Shown piece by piece: positions 8,640 through 17,800 of a DNA stretch of 64,000 nucleotides. Both the position numbers and the translations under genes were made by a program. Within the stretch, counting starts at the first letter, position 1, and the number at the start of each line of letters is the position of its first letter. The notes beneath the pieces were generated by a model that did no database searches, was not told the DNA's origin, and saw nothing but the letters and a program-made list of their open reading frames with translations. Source of the DNA: Arthrobacter ruber (GTDB lineage Bacteria; Actinomycetota; Actinomycetes; Actinomycetales; Micrococcaceae); assembly GCF_002954225.1 (NCBI RefSeq), contig NZ_PPTH01000016.1, positions 253,114 to 317,113 of the forward strand, written 5' to 3'.

Positions 8640-9977
8640 ATGAGCAATGAAGCTCTCCAGATGCGAGGCCACGTCCATGGGACGAAGGACGCCCGCAAGG
8701 TAGCTGTCGGGTCGGGCGTCGGTGCGGTGATCGAGACCTACGACTTCATCGGTTTCGGTACTGCTGCCGCCCTGTACTTCGGACCGGCGTTCTTCCCGGG
8801 TGCCGACCCGGTCACTGCGACCCTGGCGTCGTTCGCGACCCTGGGTGTCGGCTTCGCGGCTCGCCCATTGGGCGGCATCATCGGCGGTCACCTCGGGGAC
8901 AAGGTGGGTCGGAAGCCCGTGCTCGTCGCCTCGCTGATCATCATGGGGCTGGCGACCTTCGCCATCGGGCTCCTGCCCACCTACGCGACCGTGGGCATCC
9001 TCGCCCCCATCCTCCTGGTGATCGTCCGCATCATCCAGGGGCTGGCGTTCGGTGCCGAGTGGGGAGGCGCGATCCTGATGAGCTACGAGCACGCGCCGTG
9101 GAAGTCGAAGGGGAAGTACACGGGGATCGTGCAGGCCGGCTTCCCCGTGGGGCTCCTGCTCGCGAACCTGGTCTTCCTGGCCAGCGCCAACCTGATCGGC
9201 GACTGGGCCTGGCGTATACCTTTCCTGGCGAGCATCGTACTCGTCGCCGTCGGCCTCATCATCCGCTCCAAGGTCCCCGAGTCCCCGGTCTTCGAGGACG
9301 TGAAGGACCACGGCGAGATCGTCAAGAACCCGATCGTGCAGGTCATCCGCCAGGACTGGCGCAGCATCGTCCGCGGCATCTGCCTCCGCGTCGCCGAAAC
9401 AGCCGGCTACGCCGTCGCCGTGACGTACATGATCTCCTACCTCAACACCACCGAGCTGGCGACCCGGACCGAGACCCTGACCTCCCTCTGTGTCGCGTCG
9501 TTCATCGGCATCTTCGCCACGATGGCGTGGGCACGACTCACCGACCGTGTCGGCCGACGCCCCGTCTACATCTGGTCCTGCGCCTTCGGGGTCCTGTTCG
9601 GCATCCCCATGTTCCTGCTCGCCAACACAGGCCTGTTCATCTGCGTGATGATCACCATCGTCATCTCCTACGCCGTCTGCCAGAACTCGCTCGCCGGAGC
9701 GCAGGGCGCCTGGTTCCCCGAGCTCTTCCAGGCCAAGACCCGGGCATCGGGCGCCTCCCTGTCCTACCAGATCTCGGCCATGGTCTCGGGATTCACCCCC
9801 TTCATCACCACCCTGCTGTACATCCAGCTCGGCTGGCTCGGCCCGGCCCTGCTGTTCTCCACCTACGCGCTCATCGGTCTCATAGCGGCACTCATGACCC
9901 GTGAGACCTGGGGCCCGAAGGAACGTCGCCTGGCCGCCGAGGCCGCCCAGGCCGCTCCCCTGCCGCAGCACGCCTGA
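8640..9977 (+). CDS. MFS transporter, metabolite:H+ symporter (MHS) family
   Basis: 445 residues from ATG 8640, which has an AGGAG site; the longer open frame upstream runs through the operator region and is not credible. It has about 12 membrane segments and the MHS/MFS loop GGHLGDKVGRKPVLVASL near residue 85, with the related AWARLTDRVGRRPVY between helices 8 and 9. MHS carriers usually import organic acids or polar metabolites with protons. First gene of the operon with the split transketolase, so it probably imports the pathway substrate. Confidence 0.9.
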   Translation: MSNEALQMRGHVHGTKDARKVAVGSGVGAVIETYDFIGFGTAAALYFGPAFFPGADPVTATLASFATLGVGFAARPLGGIIGGHLGDKVGRKPVLVASLIIMGLATFAIGLLPTYATVGILAPILLVIVRIIQGLAFGAEWGGAILMSYEHAPWKSKGKYTGIVQAGFPVGLLLANLVFLASANLIGDWAWRIPFLASIVLVAVGLIIRSKVPESPVFEDVKDHGEIVKNPIVQVIRQDWRSIVRGICLRVAETAGYAVAVTYMISYLNTTELATRTETLTSLCVASFIGIFATMAWARLTDRVGRRPVYIWSCAFGVLFGIPMFLLANTGLFICVMITIVISYAVCQNSLAGAQGAWFPELFQAKTRASGASLSYQISAMVSGFTPFITTLLYIQLGWLGPALLFSTYALIGLIAALMTRETWGPKERRLAAEAAQAAPLPQHA

Positions 9978-10004
9978 ACCGACCCTCTCGAGAAGGAGTC
10001 AGCC

Positions 10005-10898
10005 ATGACCCTTGCACCAGTAACAGCAACACCGCCGTCTGCCGAGTTCGCCGCCCGCGTGGCGGAGGTCGAGGAATCCGCCTACCGCGCCCGCCACTAT
10101 GCCCTGAACATGGGCGAGGTACAGGGCCAGGGATACGTGGGGCAGGCTCTCGGATCCGCGGACATGTTCGCGGCGGTCTACCGCGACCAGCTGCGCTACC
10201 GCCCGGAGGACCCCCACTGGGCCGAACGGGACCGCTTCCTGCTCTCCACCGGCCACTACGCCATCGGCCACTACGCCGCGCTGGCCGAAGCCGGGATCGT
10301 GCCTGTCGACGAACTCGACTCCTACGGCTCGGACGACTCCCGACTCCCGATGTCGGGGATGGCGTCCTACACGCCGGGCATGGAGATCTCCGGCGGCTCC
10401 CTCGGACACGGACTGACGGTCGCCGTCGGGATGGCCCTGGGGTTGCGGCTGCAGCACTCACCGGCCCGCATCTTCAACTTCCTGTCCGACGGCGAACTCG
10501 ACGAGGGATCCACCTGGGAAGCAGCGATGGGAGCGCATCACCACCGACTGGGCAATCTCACCGCGCTGGTGGACATGAACGCCCTCCAGGCCGATGGCGC
10601 CACCAGGACGGTTCTCGGCATCGAACCGGCCGAAGAGAAGTGGGCGTCCTTCGGCTGGTACACACAGCGGGTGGACGGCAACAGCGCGCAGGCCCTCCTG
10701 ACCGCACTGGACACCATCGCCGACCGCGCAGGCGCCACGGCTCAACCATCGGTCATCCTGTGCGACACGAAGGTCGGCAAGGGCGTACCCCTGCTCGAGC
10801 AGAGGGAGAAAGCGCACTTCATGCGCATCGAGGAACACGAATGGCAGATCTGCCGCGAGCAGCTGACCGCAGGACACGAAGGAAAGGCTTCAGCATGA
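10005..10898 (+). CDS. Transketolase, N-terminal (TPP-binding) subunit
   Basis: 297 residues. GHYAIGHYAALAEAG near residue 82, GGSLGHGLTVAVGMALG near 128, and the thiamine-diphosphate motif SDGELDEGSTWEAA ending at the asparagine of LVDMNALQADG are visible. Only the first transketolase domain is present; the remaining domains are in the next gene, joined by an ATGA overlap, so a heteromeric enzyme is expected. Housekeeping transketolase is a single chain in most actinobacteria, so this split form is probably dedicated to the pathway served by the MHS carrier and SDR. Confidence 0.92.
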   Translation: MTLAPVTATPPSAEFAARVAEVEESAYRARHYALNMGEVQGQGYVGQALGSADMFAAVYRDQLRYRPEDPHWAERDRFLLSTGHYAIGHYAALAEAGIVPVDELDSYGSDDSRLPMSGMASYTPGMEISGGSLGHGLTVAVGMALGLRLQHSPARIFNFLSDGELDEGSTWEAAMGAHHHRLGNLTALVDMNALQADGATRTVLGIEPAEEKWASFGWYTQRVDGNSAQALLTALDTIADRAGATAQPSVILCDTKVGKGVPLLEQREKAHFMRIEEHEWQICREQLTAGHEGKASA

Positions 10899-11929
10899 GT
10901 ACCACCAGCGAGGCTCCCGACACCACTACAGCCACGAAACCGAAGCTGAAGACCTCCGCGATGATCGCGTCCTTCGCCGATCCCGGGCAGAGGACCGCGC
11001 CGGCCCCCTTCGGCCATGCCCTGGTGGCAGCAGCCGAGGCCGACCCGCGCATCGTCGGCCTGACGGCGGACCTCGGCAAGTACACCGACATGCACGTCTT
11101 CGCGAAGGCGTTTCCTGACCGGTTCTTCCAGATGGGCATGGCCGAGCAACTGCTCATCGGAGCGGCCGCCGGGATGGCCGAGACAGGGATGATCCCGTTC
11201 GCCTCGACCTACGCGGTCTTCGCCGCCCGCCGCGCCTACGACTTCCTGTGCCTGGACATCGCGGAGCCGAACCTGAATGTGAACGTCGTCGGAGGGCTGC
11301 CCGGCCTGACCACCGGGTACGGGCCGAGCCACCAGGCCACCGAGGACATGGCGATCTTCCGCGGCATGCCCAACCTCACCATCATCGACCCGTGCGACTC
11401 GGTGGACATCGAGCAGGCCGTACCCCAGCTCGCGGCATCACCCGGACCCAGCTACCTGCGGCTGCTGAGGGGCAACGTGCCGACAGTCCTGGATGAGTAC
11501 GACTACACGTTCGAACTCGGCAAGGCCAAGCAGCTGCGTCCGGGCACGGACGTCCTGTTCATCTCGAGCGGACTGATGACCATGAGAGCCCTGCAGGCAG
11601 CGGAGCAGCTGGCCGCCCATCACGTCGACGTCGCCGTCGTCCACTCGCCCACGATCAAGCCCTTCGACACGACGACGATCCTCGATGAACTCCAGCAGGA
11701 CCGGCTGGTTGTCACCCTCGAGAACCATACGGAGGTCGGGGGATTGTTCGAAGCCGTGGCCGGAGTCGCAGTCCGGGCCGGCAGCGGGCGGCGCATCGTT
11801 CCTGTCGCACTCCCCGACCGCTTCCTCGACGCAGGCGCGCTGCCGACCCTGCACGAGAGGTACGGGCTGTCCACGAACCGGATCGTGCAGAGGGTCCTGG
11901 CCGAGCTGTCCCGAGACGGCGCCCCCTGA
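10895..11929 (+). CDS. Transketolase, C-terminal (pyrimidine-binding) subunit
   Basis: 344 residues beginning at ATG 10895, which overlaps the preceding stop. The segment FFQMGMAEQLLIGAAAGMAETG near residue 78 contains the glutamate that activates the TPP pyrimidine, followed by PFASTYAVFAARRAYDFL and the C-terminal transketolase domain. The first 35 residues are Thr/Lys-rich and not part of the fold. Works with the preceding subunit to transfer a two-carbon ketol unit; the donor sugar is unknown. DXS-like or apulose/sulfosugar-type split transketolases are alternatives within the same superfamily. Confidence 0.91.
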   Translation: MSTTSEAPDTTTATKPKLKTSAMIASFADPGQRTAPAPFGHALVAAAEADPRIVGLTADLGKYTDMHVFAKAFPDRFFQMGMAEQLLIGAAAGMAETGMIPFASTYAVFAARRAYDFLCLDIAEPNLNVNVVGGLPGLTTGYGPSHQATEDMAIFRGMPNLTIIDPCDSVDIEQAVPQLAASPGPSYLRLLRGNVPTVLDEYDYTFELGKAKQLRPGTDVLFISSGLMTMRALQAAEQLAAHHVDVAVVHSPTIKPFDTTTILDELQQDRLVVTLENHTEVGGLFEAVAGVAVRAGSGRRIVPVALPDRFLDAGALPTLHERYGLSTNRIVQRVLAELSRDGAP

Positions 11930-11981
11930 TCATGGAGCGGTTCTGGGAACAGAACCGGACAACCTTCCGTAAGATCGATTC

Positions 11982-12003
11982 TGTCGACAATCTACTGTCG
12001 ACA
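11982..12003. promoter_or_regulatory. Tandem TGTCGACA boxes before GntR gene
   Basis: TGTCGACA is present twice (11982-11989 and 11996-12003), 14 bases apart, 37 bases before the regulator start. The 8-base palindrome resembles FCD-type GntR operators and the TGTTGAC repeats at 8541-8607. A TAAGAT hexamer at 11970-11975 could be a -10 box for an internal promoter, which would place the boxes at the transcription start. Autorepression is inferred. Confidence 0.6.
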
Positions 12004-12039
12004 GAGGCGGTGGAAGGCATGACTCACAAGGGAGCACCG

Positions 12040-12711
12040 ATGTCACTTCTCGGGGGGCTGGAGAAGACCAACCTGCGCCAGCAGGCGCTGGCGGCGCTCC
12101 GGCGTGCCATCACGACTGGAGAACTCGCTCCCGGGACGCACCTCGTGGAGACCGATCTGTCGGAGCGCCTGCAGATCAGCCGTGGCACCCTCCGTGAAGC
12201 GATGCGGCAGCTACAGCAGGAGGGTCTGATCTCCTCGGGAGCCAGGGGTCGGCTCGCGGTGCGCCACCTCGACACCGCTGACGTCCGGGACATCTTCGAA
12301 GTGCGGTCCGCCCTCGAGTCACTCGCCGCCCGCACACTGGCCGACCGGGCCGACCGGGAGGAAGCTGTGAGGGAACTCGAGCGACACATCCGGCAGATGG
12401 AAGAGGCGAGCGACGGTTCGCTCGAGGAGCGCATCCAGGCGGACCTGGACTTCCATCACGCCCTGTGCACACTGACGGGGAACAGGACGCTGGTCCACTC
12501 ATGGAAGTCGCTCGAGGGGTCCATCCGGATGAGCATCATGTATGCAGGCGTCGATCAGGCGATCAGCAACATGAGCGCGCACCGGCACGCGGGCATCGTG
12601 CAAGCCATCACGACCGGTGACCCCCTGACCGCCGTACACGCGGTCGAGGAACACATGACCGACACCATCCGCACACTCGTCGGAAGCGATCTCGAGCAGC
12701 ACCCGGCGTGA
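12040..12711 (+). CDS. GntR-family regulator, FCD (FadR C-terminal) subfamily
   Basis: 223 residues from ATG 12040, chosen because AAGGGAG stands five bases before it; ATG 12019 would have no usable spacing and the longer frame crosses the TGTCGACA boxes. The N-terminal winged helix includes ETDLSERLQISRGTLREAMRQL, and the C-terminal FCD helical domain has DIFEVRSALESLAART and the metal-site-like DLDFHHALC. Last gene of the MHS/transketolase operon and its likely local repressor. Confidence 0.88.
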   Translation: MSLLGGLEKTNLRQQALAALRRAITTGELAPGTHLVETDLSERLQISRGTLREAMRQLQQEGLISSGARGRLAVRHLDTADVRDIFEVRSALESLAARTLADRADREEAVRELERHIRQMEEASDGSLEERIQADLDFHHALCTLTGNRTLVHSWKSLEGSIRMSIMYAGVDQAISNMSAHRHAGIVQAITTGDPLTAVHAVEEHMTDTIRTLVGSDLEQHPA

Positions 12712-13049
12712 TGTCGTCCGTGTGAGTCGGCATCACGACAGCCGGCGGCGTCCTCGCGAACCGACCTTCCAGGGGCTGCCTGTCCGACGCGAGCTACTTC
12801 AGCTCGGGGCCCACAGCGGGCGGTGCGGCGAGTGCCGCGTCCCCGGGCAGTAGCCACGAGTATCGCCACTCCGCGCTCGCACCCGCCTGCCCCGACGCGG
12901 TCGTCCCCGTCGTCCGTCCAGCATGGAAGATCCTGTGCCACCATCCGGGTGCCGTCCCGCGCTGGTCCACGTCCCTCCCGGATGCGGTGCTGCCCGGACG
13001 GGGTGCGTCACCCCTCGTCCGTCCGGGGAACGGTGAAGAGGCAGGGTGG
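12712..13049. other. Intergenic region between convergent GntR and allophanate hydrolase genes
   Basis: 338 bases between the end of the regulator gene and the end of the allophanate hydrolase gene. I find no recognisable gene, RNA or repeat. A frame on the minus strand (13057 to 12794, 87 codons from a GTG overlapping the hydrolase stop) is open, but its composition looks like random high-G+C read-through. Confidence 0.5.
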
Positions 13050-14897
13050 CTATCCACGGCCCGCCCCTGTGGAGTGACCGCGGGAGAGCGCCGTCAGCAG
13101 GAACGTGCGGAGGGCGCCGTACTGCTGCTGATCCTCGCCCGCGTGCCCTGCGGTCCCTCCGGCCGGGGCCGCCAGGGCGGCGAGCCAGTCCCCGTGCTGC
13201 GTGATGTCCTGGCCAGTGGCCGCGGCCACCGCGTCGCAGGCGAAGCCGACGGCGGTGGTCCCGTCGGTGAGGCGTACGGACCCCAGCAGCATGGGTTCGG
13301 GCAGCATCGCCAGGAACCGCCCGAGTGCTGCTTCGGAGAGGATCCACCGTTCGCCGACGAGCTCCGCACCGTCGTCGGAGCGGTAGACACCGGGCTTCGG
13401 TGGATGCGTGTCCAGAGCCACCATGCGGTACCGGGCGGCCGTGCGGACGGGGCCGTCCCAGAAAGCGCCCAGGTCCTCGAGTTGCGGGGCGAGTACCTGG
13501 CCCCGACGATGCGCTCCGACCACGACGAGCGGGACGCCGGCTGCTCCCGCTGCCAACGGCCACGGCCCGGCGGTATCCATCGGGCCGACGGCCCCGTCCG
13601 AGAACAGGGCAGGAGGAGCAGGAATGCGCTCGATGCGGCGGGCGATGTCGGCGACGACGGCGTCGTCGAACGTGCGCCCGACCAGCGTCACGCCGAACTG
13701 GGCCCGGTCCACCTCCCCTGCCGGCACCGCGACCGCGCACATGTCGAAGAGGTTGCAGAAGTTCGTGTACGTCCCCATCCGCGAGTTCACGCCCACCGGG
13801 TCCGCCGCGACCTCGGAGAGGAGGGGATGTACCGGTGCGGTGGGCACCAGGAGGGCGTCGAAGCCCTCCAGCTGCACGAGTGCCGCCCGTTTGAGCTCGG
13901 CCAGGCGCGCAGTGTCGGTGACGTACCGATGCGCGGGCAGCGTGCCTGCACGGCCGATGATGCCGGCGACGGTGGGATCGAGTCCGGCGGGGCCGTCCCC
14001 GACGGCGTTCTCCACGAACTCCCCCACGGCGGCATGGCGCTCCGCCACGAGCGCTCCGTCGTAGAGGAGCCGGGCCGCCTCGAGGAAGACATCGATCGGC
14101 ACCGGTTCCACATCGACGCCGGATGCCGCGAGCCGGGCGACCTGCCGGCCGAACTCGGCAGCCCAGCCGGGCGACAGCTCCGGCAGGTCGGCCGGATAGG
14201 CGACGCGCGGTCGGGACGGTGCTGCGAGGCGTACATCGGCCGGCCACGCTCGTGCTCCCCCGGCCATGACACCCATCGCCCGCTCCGCCGTCGACAGGTC
14301 GCGTGCCAGGATGGTGACGGCGTCCCAGGAACGGCAGGCCGGCACGACGCCGTCCGTCGGGACCACGTGCAGCGTCGGCTTGATGCCCACGATGCCCTGC
14401 AGGCCGGCGGGGATGCGCCCCGATCCGGCGGTGTCGGTGCCGATCGCGATGTCGGCCAGACCCAGGGCGACGGCGACGGCCGATCCGGAGCTCGACCCGC
14501 CCGAGATGTACTCGGGACGGCGTGAGTCCCGGACCGCGCCGTAGGGGCTGCGCGTACCTACCAGGCCGGTGGCGAACTGGTCGAGATTGGTGGAGCCCAG
14601 CACCACGGCTCCTGCTGCCCGCAGGCGGCGCACCGCCTCCGCGTCCCTGCCGGGGAGGAAGGAGAAGCCCGGGCAAGCCGCCGTGGTAGAGGTTCCTGCC
14701 ACGTCCACGTTGTTCTTCACGGCGAGCAGCAGGCCCGCCAGGGGGAGCTCCTCGCCGTCCCCGACCCGGGCATCGACGTCCGCCGCATCGGCGAGGAGGT
14801 CATCCGCCGCCCGCAGGGTCACCCAGATCTCGGGACGGTCCACTGCTGCGATGGCCGCGAGGGCGGTTCGCACGCGACCGGTTGCCGGGGCGCTCAT
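13050..14897 (-). CDS. atzF: Allophanate hydrolase (AtzF type)
   Basis: 615 residues. The amidase-signature domain comes first, with the Ser-cisSer-Lys triad visible: lysine in LAVKNNVDVAG near residue 60 and the serines in ISGGSSSGSAVAVALG near 135-140. A C-terminal allophanate-hydrolase domain follows from about 460. Hydrolyses allophanate to two ammonia and CO2. Its start overlaps the carboxylase stop by four bases. The two genes together form the ATP-dependent urea or guanidine degradation route. Confidence 0.92.
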   Translation of the reverse strand: MSAPATGRVRTALAAIAAVDRPEIWVTLRAADDLLADAADVDARVGDGEELPLAGLLLAVKNNVDVAGTSTTAACPGFSFLPGRDAEAVRRLRAAGAVVLGSTNLDQFATGLVGTRSPYGAVRDSRRPEYISGGSSSGSAVAVALGLADIAIGTDTAGSGRIPAGLQGIVGIKPTLHVVPTDGVVPACRSWDAVTILARDLSTAERAMGVMAGGARAWPADVRLAAPSRPRVAYPADLPELSPGWAAEFGRQVARLAASGVDVEPVPIDVFLEAARLLYDGALVAERHAAVGEFVENAVGDGPAGLDPTVAGIIGRAGTLPAHRYVTDTARLAELKRAALVQLEGFDALLVPTAPVHPLLSEVAADPVGVNSRMGTYTNFCNLFDMCAVAVPAGEVDRAQFGVTLVGRTFDDAVVADIARRIERIPAPPALFSDGAVGPMDTAGPWPLAAGAAGVPLVVVGAHRRGQVLAPQLEDLGAFWDGPVRTAARYRMVALDTHPPKPGVYRSDDGAELVGERWILSEAALGRFLAMLPEPMLLGSVRLTDGTTAVGFACDAVAAATGQDITQHGDWLAALAAPAGGTAGHAGEDQQQYGALRTFLLTALSRGHSTGAGRG

Positions 14898-17800
14898 GCT
14901 GCGACCTCTTCCGTCTGTCGCGATCCGGAATCCTGCCCCGGTTCGGGCGATGCGCCCAACACCACGAGCGCCTCGCCGGCGACGACCTGCGACCCGGCGA
15001 GGGGAAGGACCTGCAGCACGGTGCCGTCGCAGGGAGCGGTGAGGACGGTCTCCATCTTCATGGCTTCGAGCGAGATGAGGGCCTGGCCCTTCAGCACGGT
15101 GTCCCCCACTGCCACGTCCACCTTCCAGACGCTGGCGGCGAAGGGCGCCGGAACCAGGGAGGCACCGTCCGGCACCACCAGGTCCTCCGACGCGGGGACG
15201 ACGGCAGCAGCCGCATCCGCGCGGTCGAACTCACCGGCGTCGGCCCACGCCTGCCGCTCGATGGAGAAGGCCGCGGACTGCCTGACGCGGAACTCCGCGA
15301 TGGACGCGCTGTTGTCGGCGAGGAAGCGCTCGTGCTCGGCGAGCGAGAACGTCCCCTCCTCGATCTCCACGCCGCGTCCCCGGCCTGCCGCGATGTCGGC
15401 CCGCAGGTCCATCAGCTCCTCCGGGCCGACCGGGTACCAGGAGATGCGGTCGAAGAACCGCAGCAGCCACGGTGACCCCGCCTGGAACGGCGCGGAATCG
15501 GCGTAGCGCGACCAGACCTGGGTGGTGCGGCCCACGAACTGGTATCCGCCCGGTCCCTCCATCCCGTAGATGCACATGTAGGCACCGCCGATGCCGACGG
15601 CGTTCTCCGGCGTCCAGGTGCGCGCGGGGTTGTACTTGGTGGTGACGAGGCGGTGCCGGGGATCGAGCGGCGTCGCGACGGGCGCTCCGAGATATACGTC
15701 GCCGAGACCGAGGACCAGGTACTCGGCGTCGAACACGGTGTCGAACACCTCGTCGACCGAGTCCAACCCGTTGATGCGCCGGATGAACTCGATGTTCCAC
15801 GGGCACCATGGGGCATCGTCCCGCACACCCGCCATGTACCGTTCGATGGCCTCGCGGGTCGCCGGGTCGTCCCAGGACAGGGGCAGGCGCACCGACCGGC
15901 TGGGCACCACGAGCTCCGAGCTGGCCGGGAGGGCACCCTCGACGTCCTGCACCACCTGCAGCAGACGGCGGGTGGACAGGACGGAGGGGTCCACCTTGAC
16001 CTGCAGGCTGCGGATCCCGGGAGTCAGGTCGACGACGCCGGGCAGCCGCATCTGCTCCACGGCCTGGTGCAGGGCGTGCACGCGGGCCCGGAGACCGAGG
16101 TCGAGCACCATGTCGCCGTACTCGACGAGGAGGTTGTCGTCGCCGGAGCGGCGGTAGGTCACGGCGGGCCTGCCCGGTTCCTCCCCCATGCGCGCCAGCA
16201 CGCCGTCATCGCCGTCCCCCCGCCCGAGGAGCAGGCCGGCCGCAGATCCCTTACCTGTCGGGTCGGGGGCGTCCTGGATCAGCTGCCGACCGGGACCGAG
16301 ATCACGGATGGACGGGGCCTGGACGGCCCGGATCGGGACGAAGCGCACGGTGTCGCCCGGGCGGAGCTGCCCGAGTTTCCAGCGGTCCGCCGTCACGACG
16401 GTCACCGGGCACACGAACCCGCCGAGGCTGGGACCGTCCGGTCCGAGGAGGATCGGGGTGTCCCCGGTGAAGTCCAGAGCGCCCACGGAGTAGGCGGTGT
16501 CGTGGATGTTGGACGGGTGCAGGCCTGCCTCGCCGCCGTCGTTCCGCGCCCAGCGGGGCTTGGGTCCGATGAGCCGCACGCCGGTCCGTGCGGAGTTGAA
16601 GTGCACCTCGTAGTCGGTGGCGAAGAGCTCGTCGATGTCCTCCCGCTGGAAGAACTCCGGCGCGCCGTGCGGGCCTTCGACCACCGTGAGCTCCCATCGC
16701 GTGGTCAGCGCGGGCCGGGCGTCGAGTGGCACCGGAGCAGCGGCTCCCGCGGGTGGAGCGGTCGGCACGGCCCTCAGGACGTCACCGGTCCGGAGGACGC
16801 GGCCGGCGTGCCCACCGAACTGTCCCAGCGTGAAGGTGGACGCGCTGCCGAGGTACAGCGGGATGTCGAGGCCGCCCTCGAACAGGATGTAGCCGCGCAG
16901 GCCGGGCCCTTCCGCGGTCCCGACGTCGAGCGTTCCTCCGGCGGGGACCGTGATCGGCTCCCACGCGGCGGCGTCCACCCCGTCCACCGTGAGGCGGACC
17001 TCCGCGCCGGTCACGCACAGGGTGGTCTCGTGCGAGAAGGTCAGGCTGGGCCCGGTCATCGTGAATTCGAGACCGGGGGCTCCTTCCTCGTTGCCGAGGG
17101 CTCGGTTGCCGAGCCGGAAGGAGAGGTCGTCCATCGGACCGCTCGGCGGGACCCCCACCTGCCACAGGCTGGTGCGGCCCGGCCAGTCCTGCACGCTGGT
17201 CTGGAGTCCGGGCCGCTCCACGGTGATGCGTGGCTCGGGATCTCCCACCGTGTCCAGCGTGCTGGTCGAGTGCCCTGCCGCGCGGACGACGTCGAGTGTG
17301 CTGACGGCGCGCAGCATGCCGAGGTTCGTCTCGATACCGTCGATCCGTGTGCCGGCGAGCGCGCCGGCCAGGCGGTCGAAGGCCTCGTCGCGGCTGCTGC
17401 CGGAGGTGATGATCTTGGCCAGGAGGGGATCGTAGTTGGTGGAGACCTCGCTGCCGGTCTCGGCCCAGGTGTCCACGCGGACGTGGTCCGCCTCGGGGTA
17501 GGCGGCGTTCGTGATCGTGCCGGCGCTCGGCTGGAAGCCGCGTGCCGGGTCCTCCGCGTAGACCCGCGCCTCCACGGCGTAGCCGGAGACGGGGACGCTG
17601 TCGGGGACGCCGGCGAGGACCGCTGCGGCATCGGGCCCGCCCTGGGCGAGGCGGAGCATCCACTCGACCAGGTCGACGCCGGTGATCGACTCGGTGACGG
17701 GGTGCTCGACCTGCAGGCGCGCGTTCACCTCCAGGAACGAGGCCTCCTGGCGCGCGGAGTCGTAGACGAATTCCACGGTCCCGGCCGAGCGGTAGCCCAG

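Noticed and set aside
12794..13057. 87-codon minus-strand frame overlapping the allophanate hydrolase stop
   Set aside because: Starts with GTG without a ribosome-binding site and shows no recognisable protein features; reported only as part of the intergenic region.
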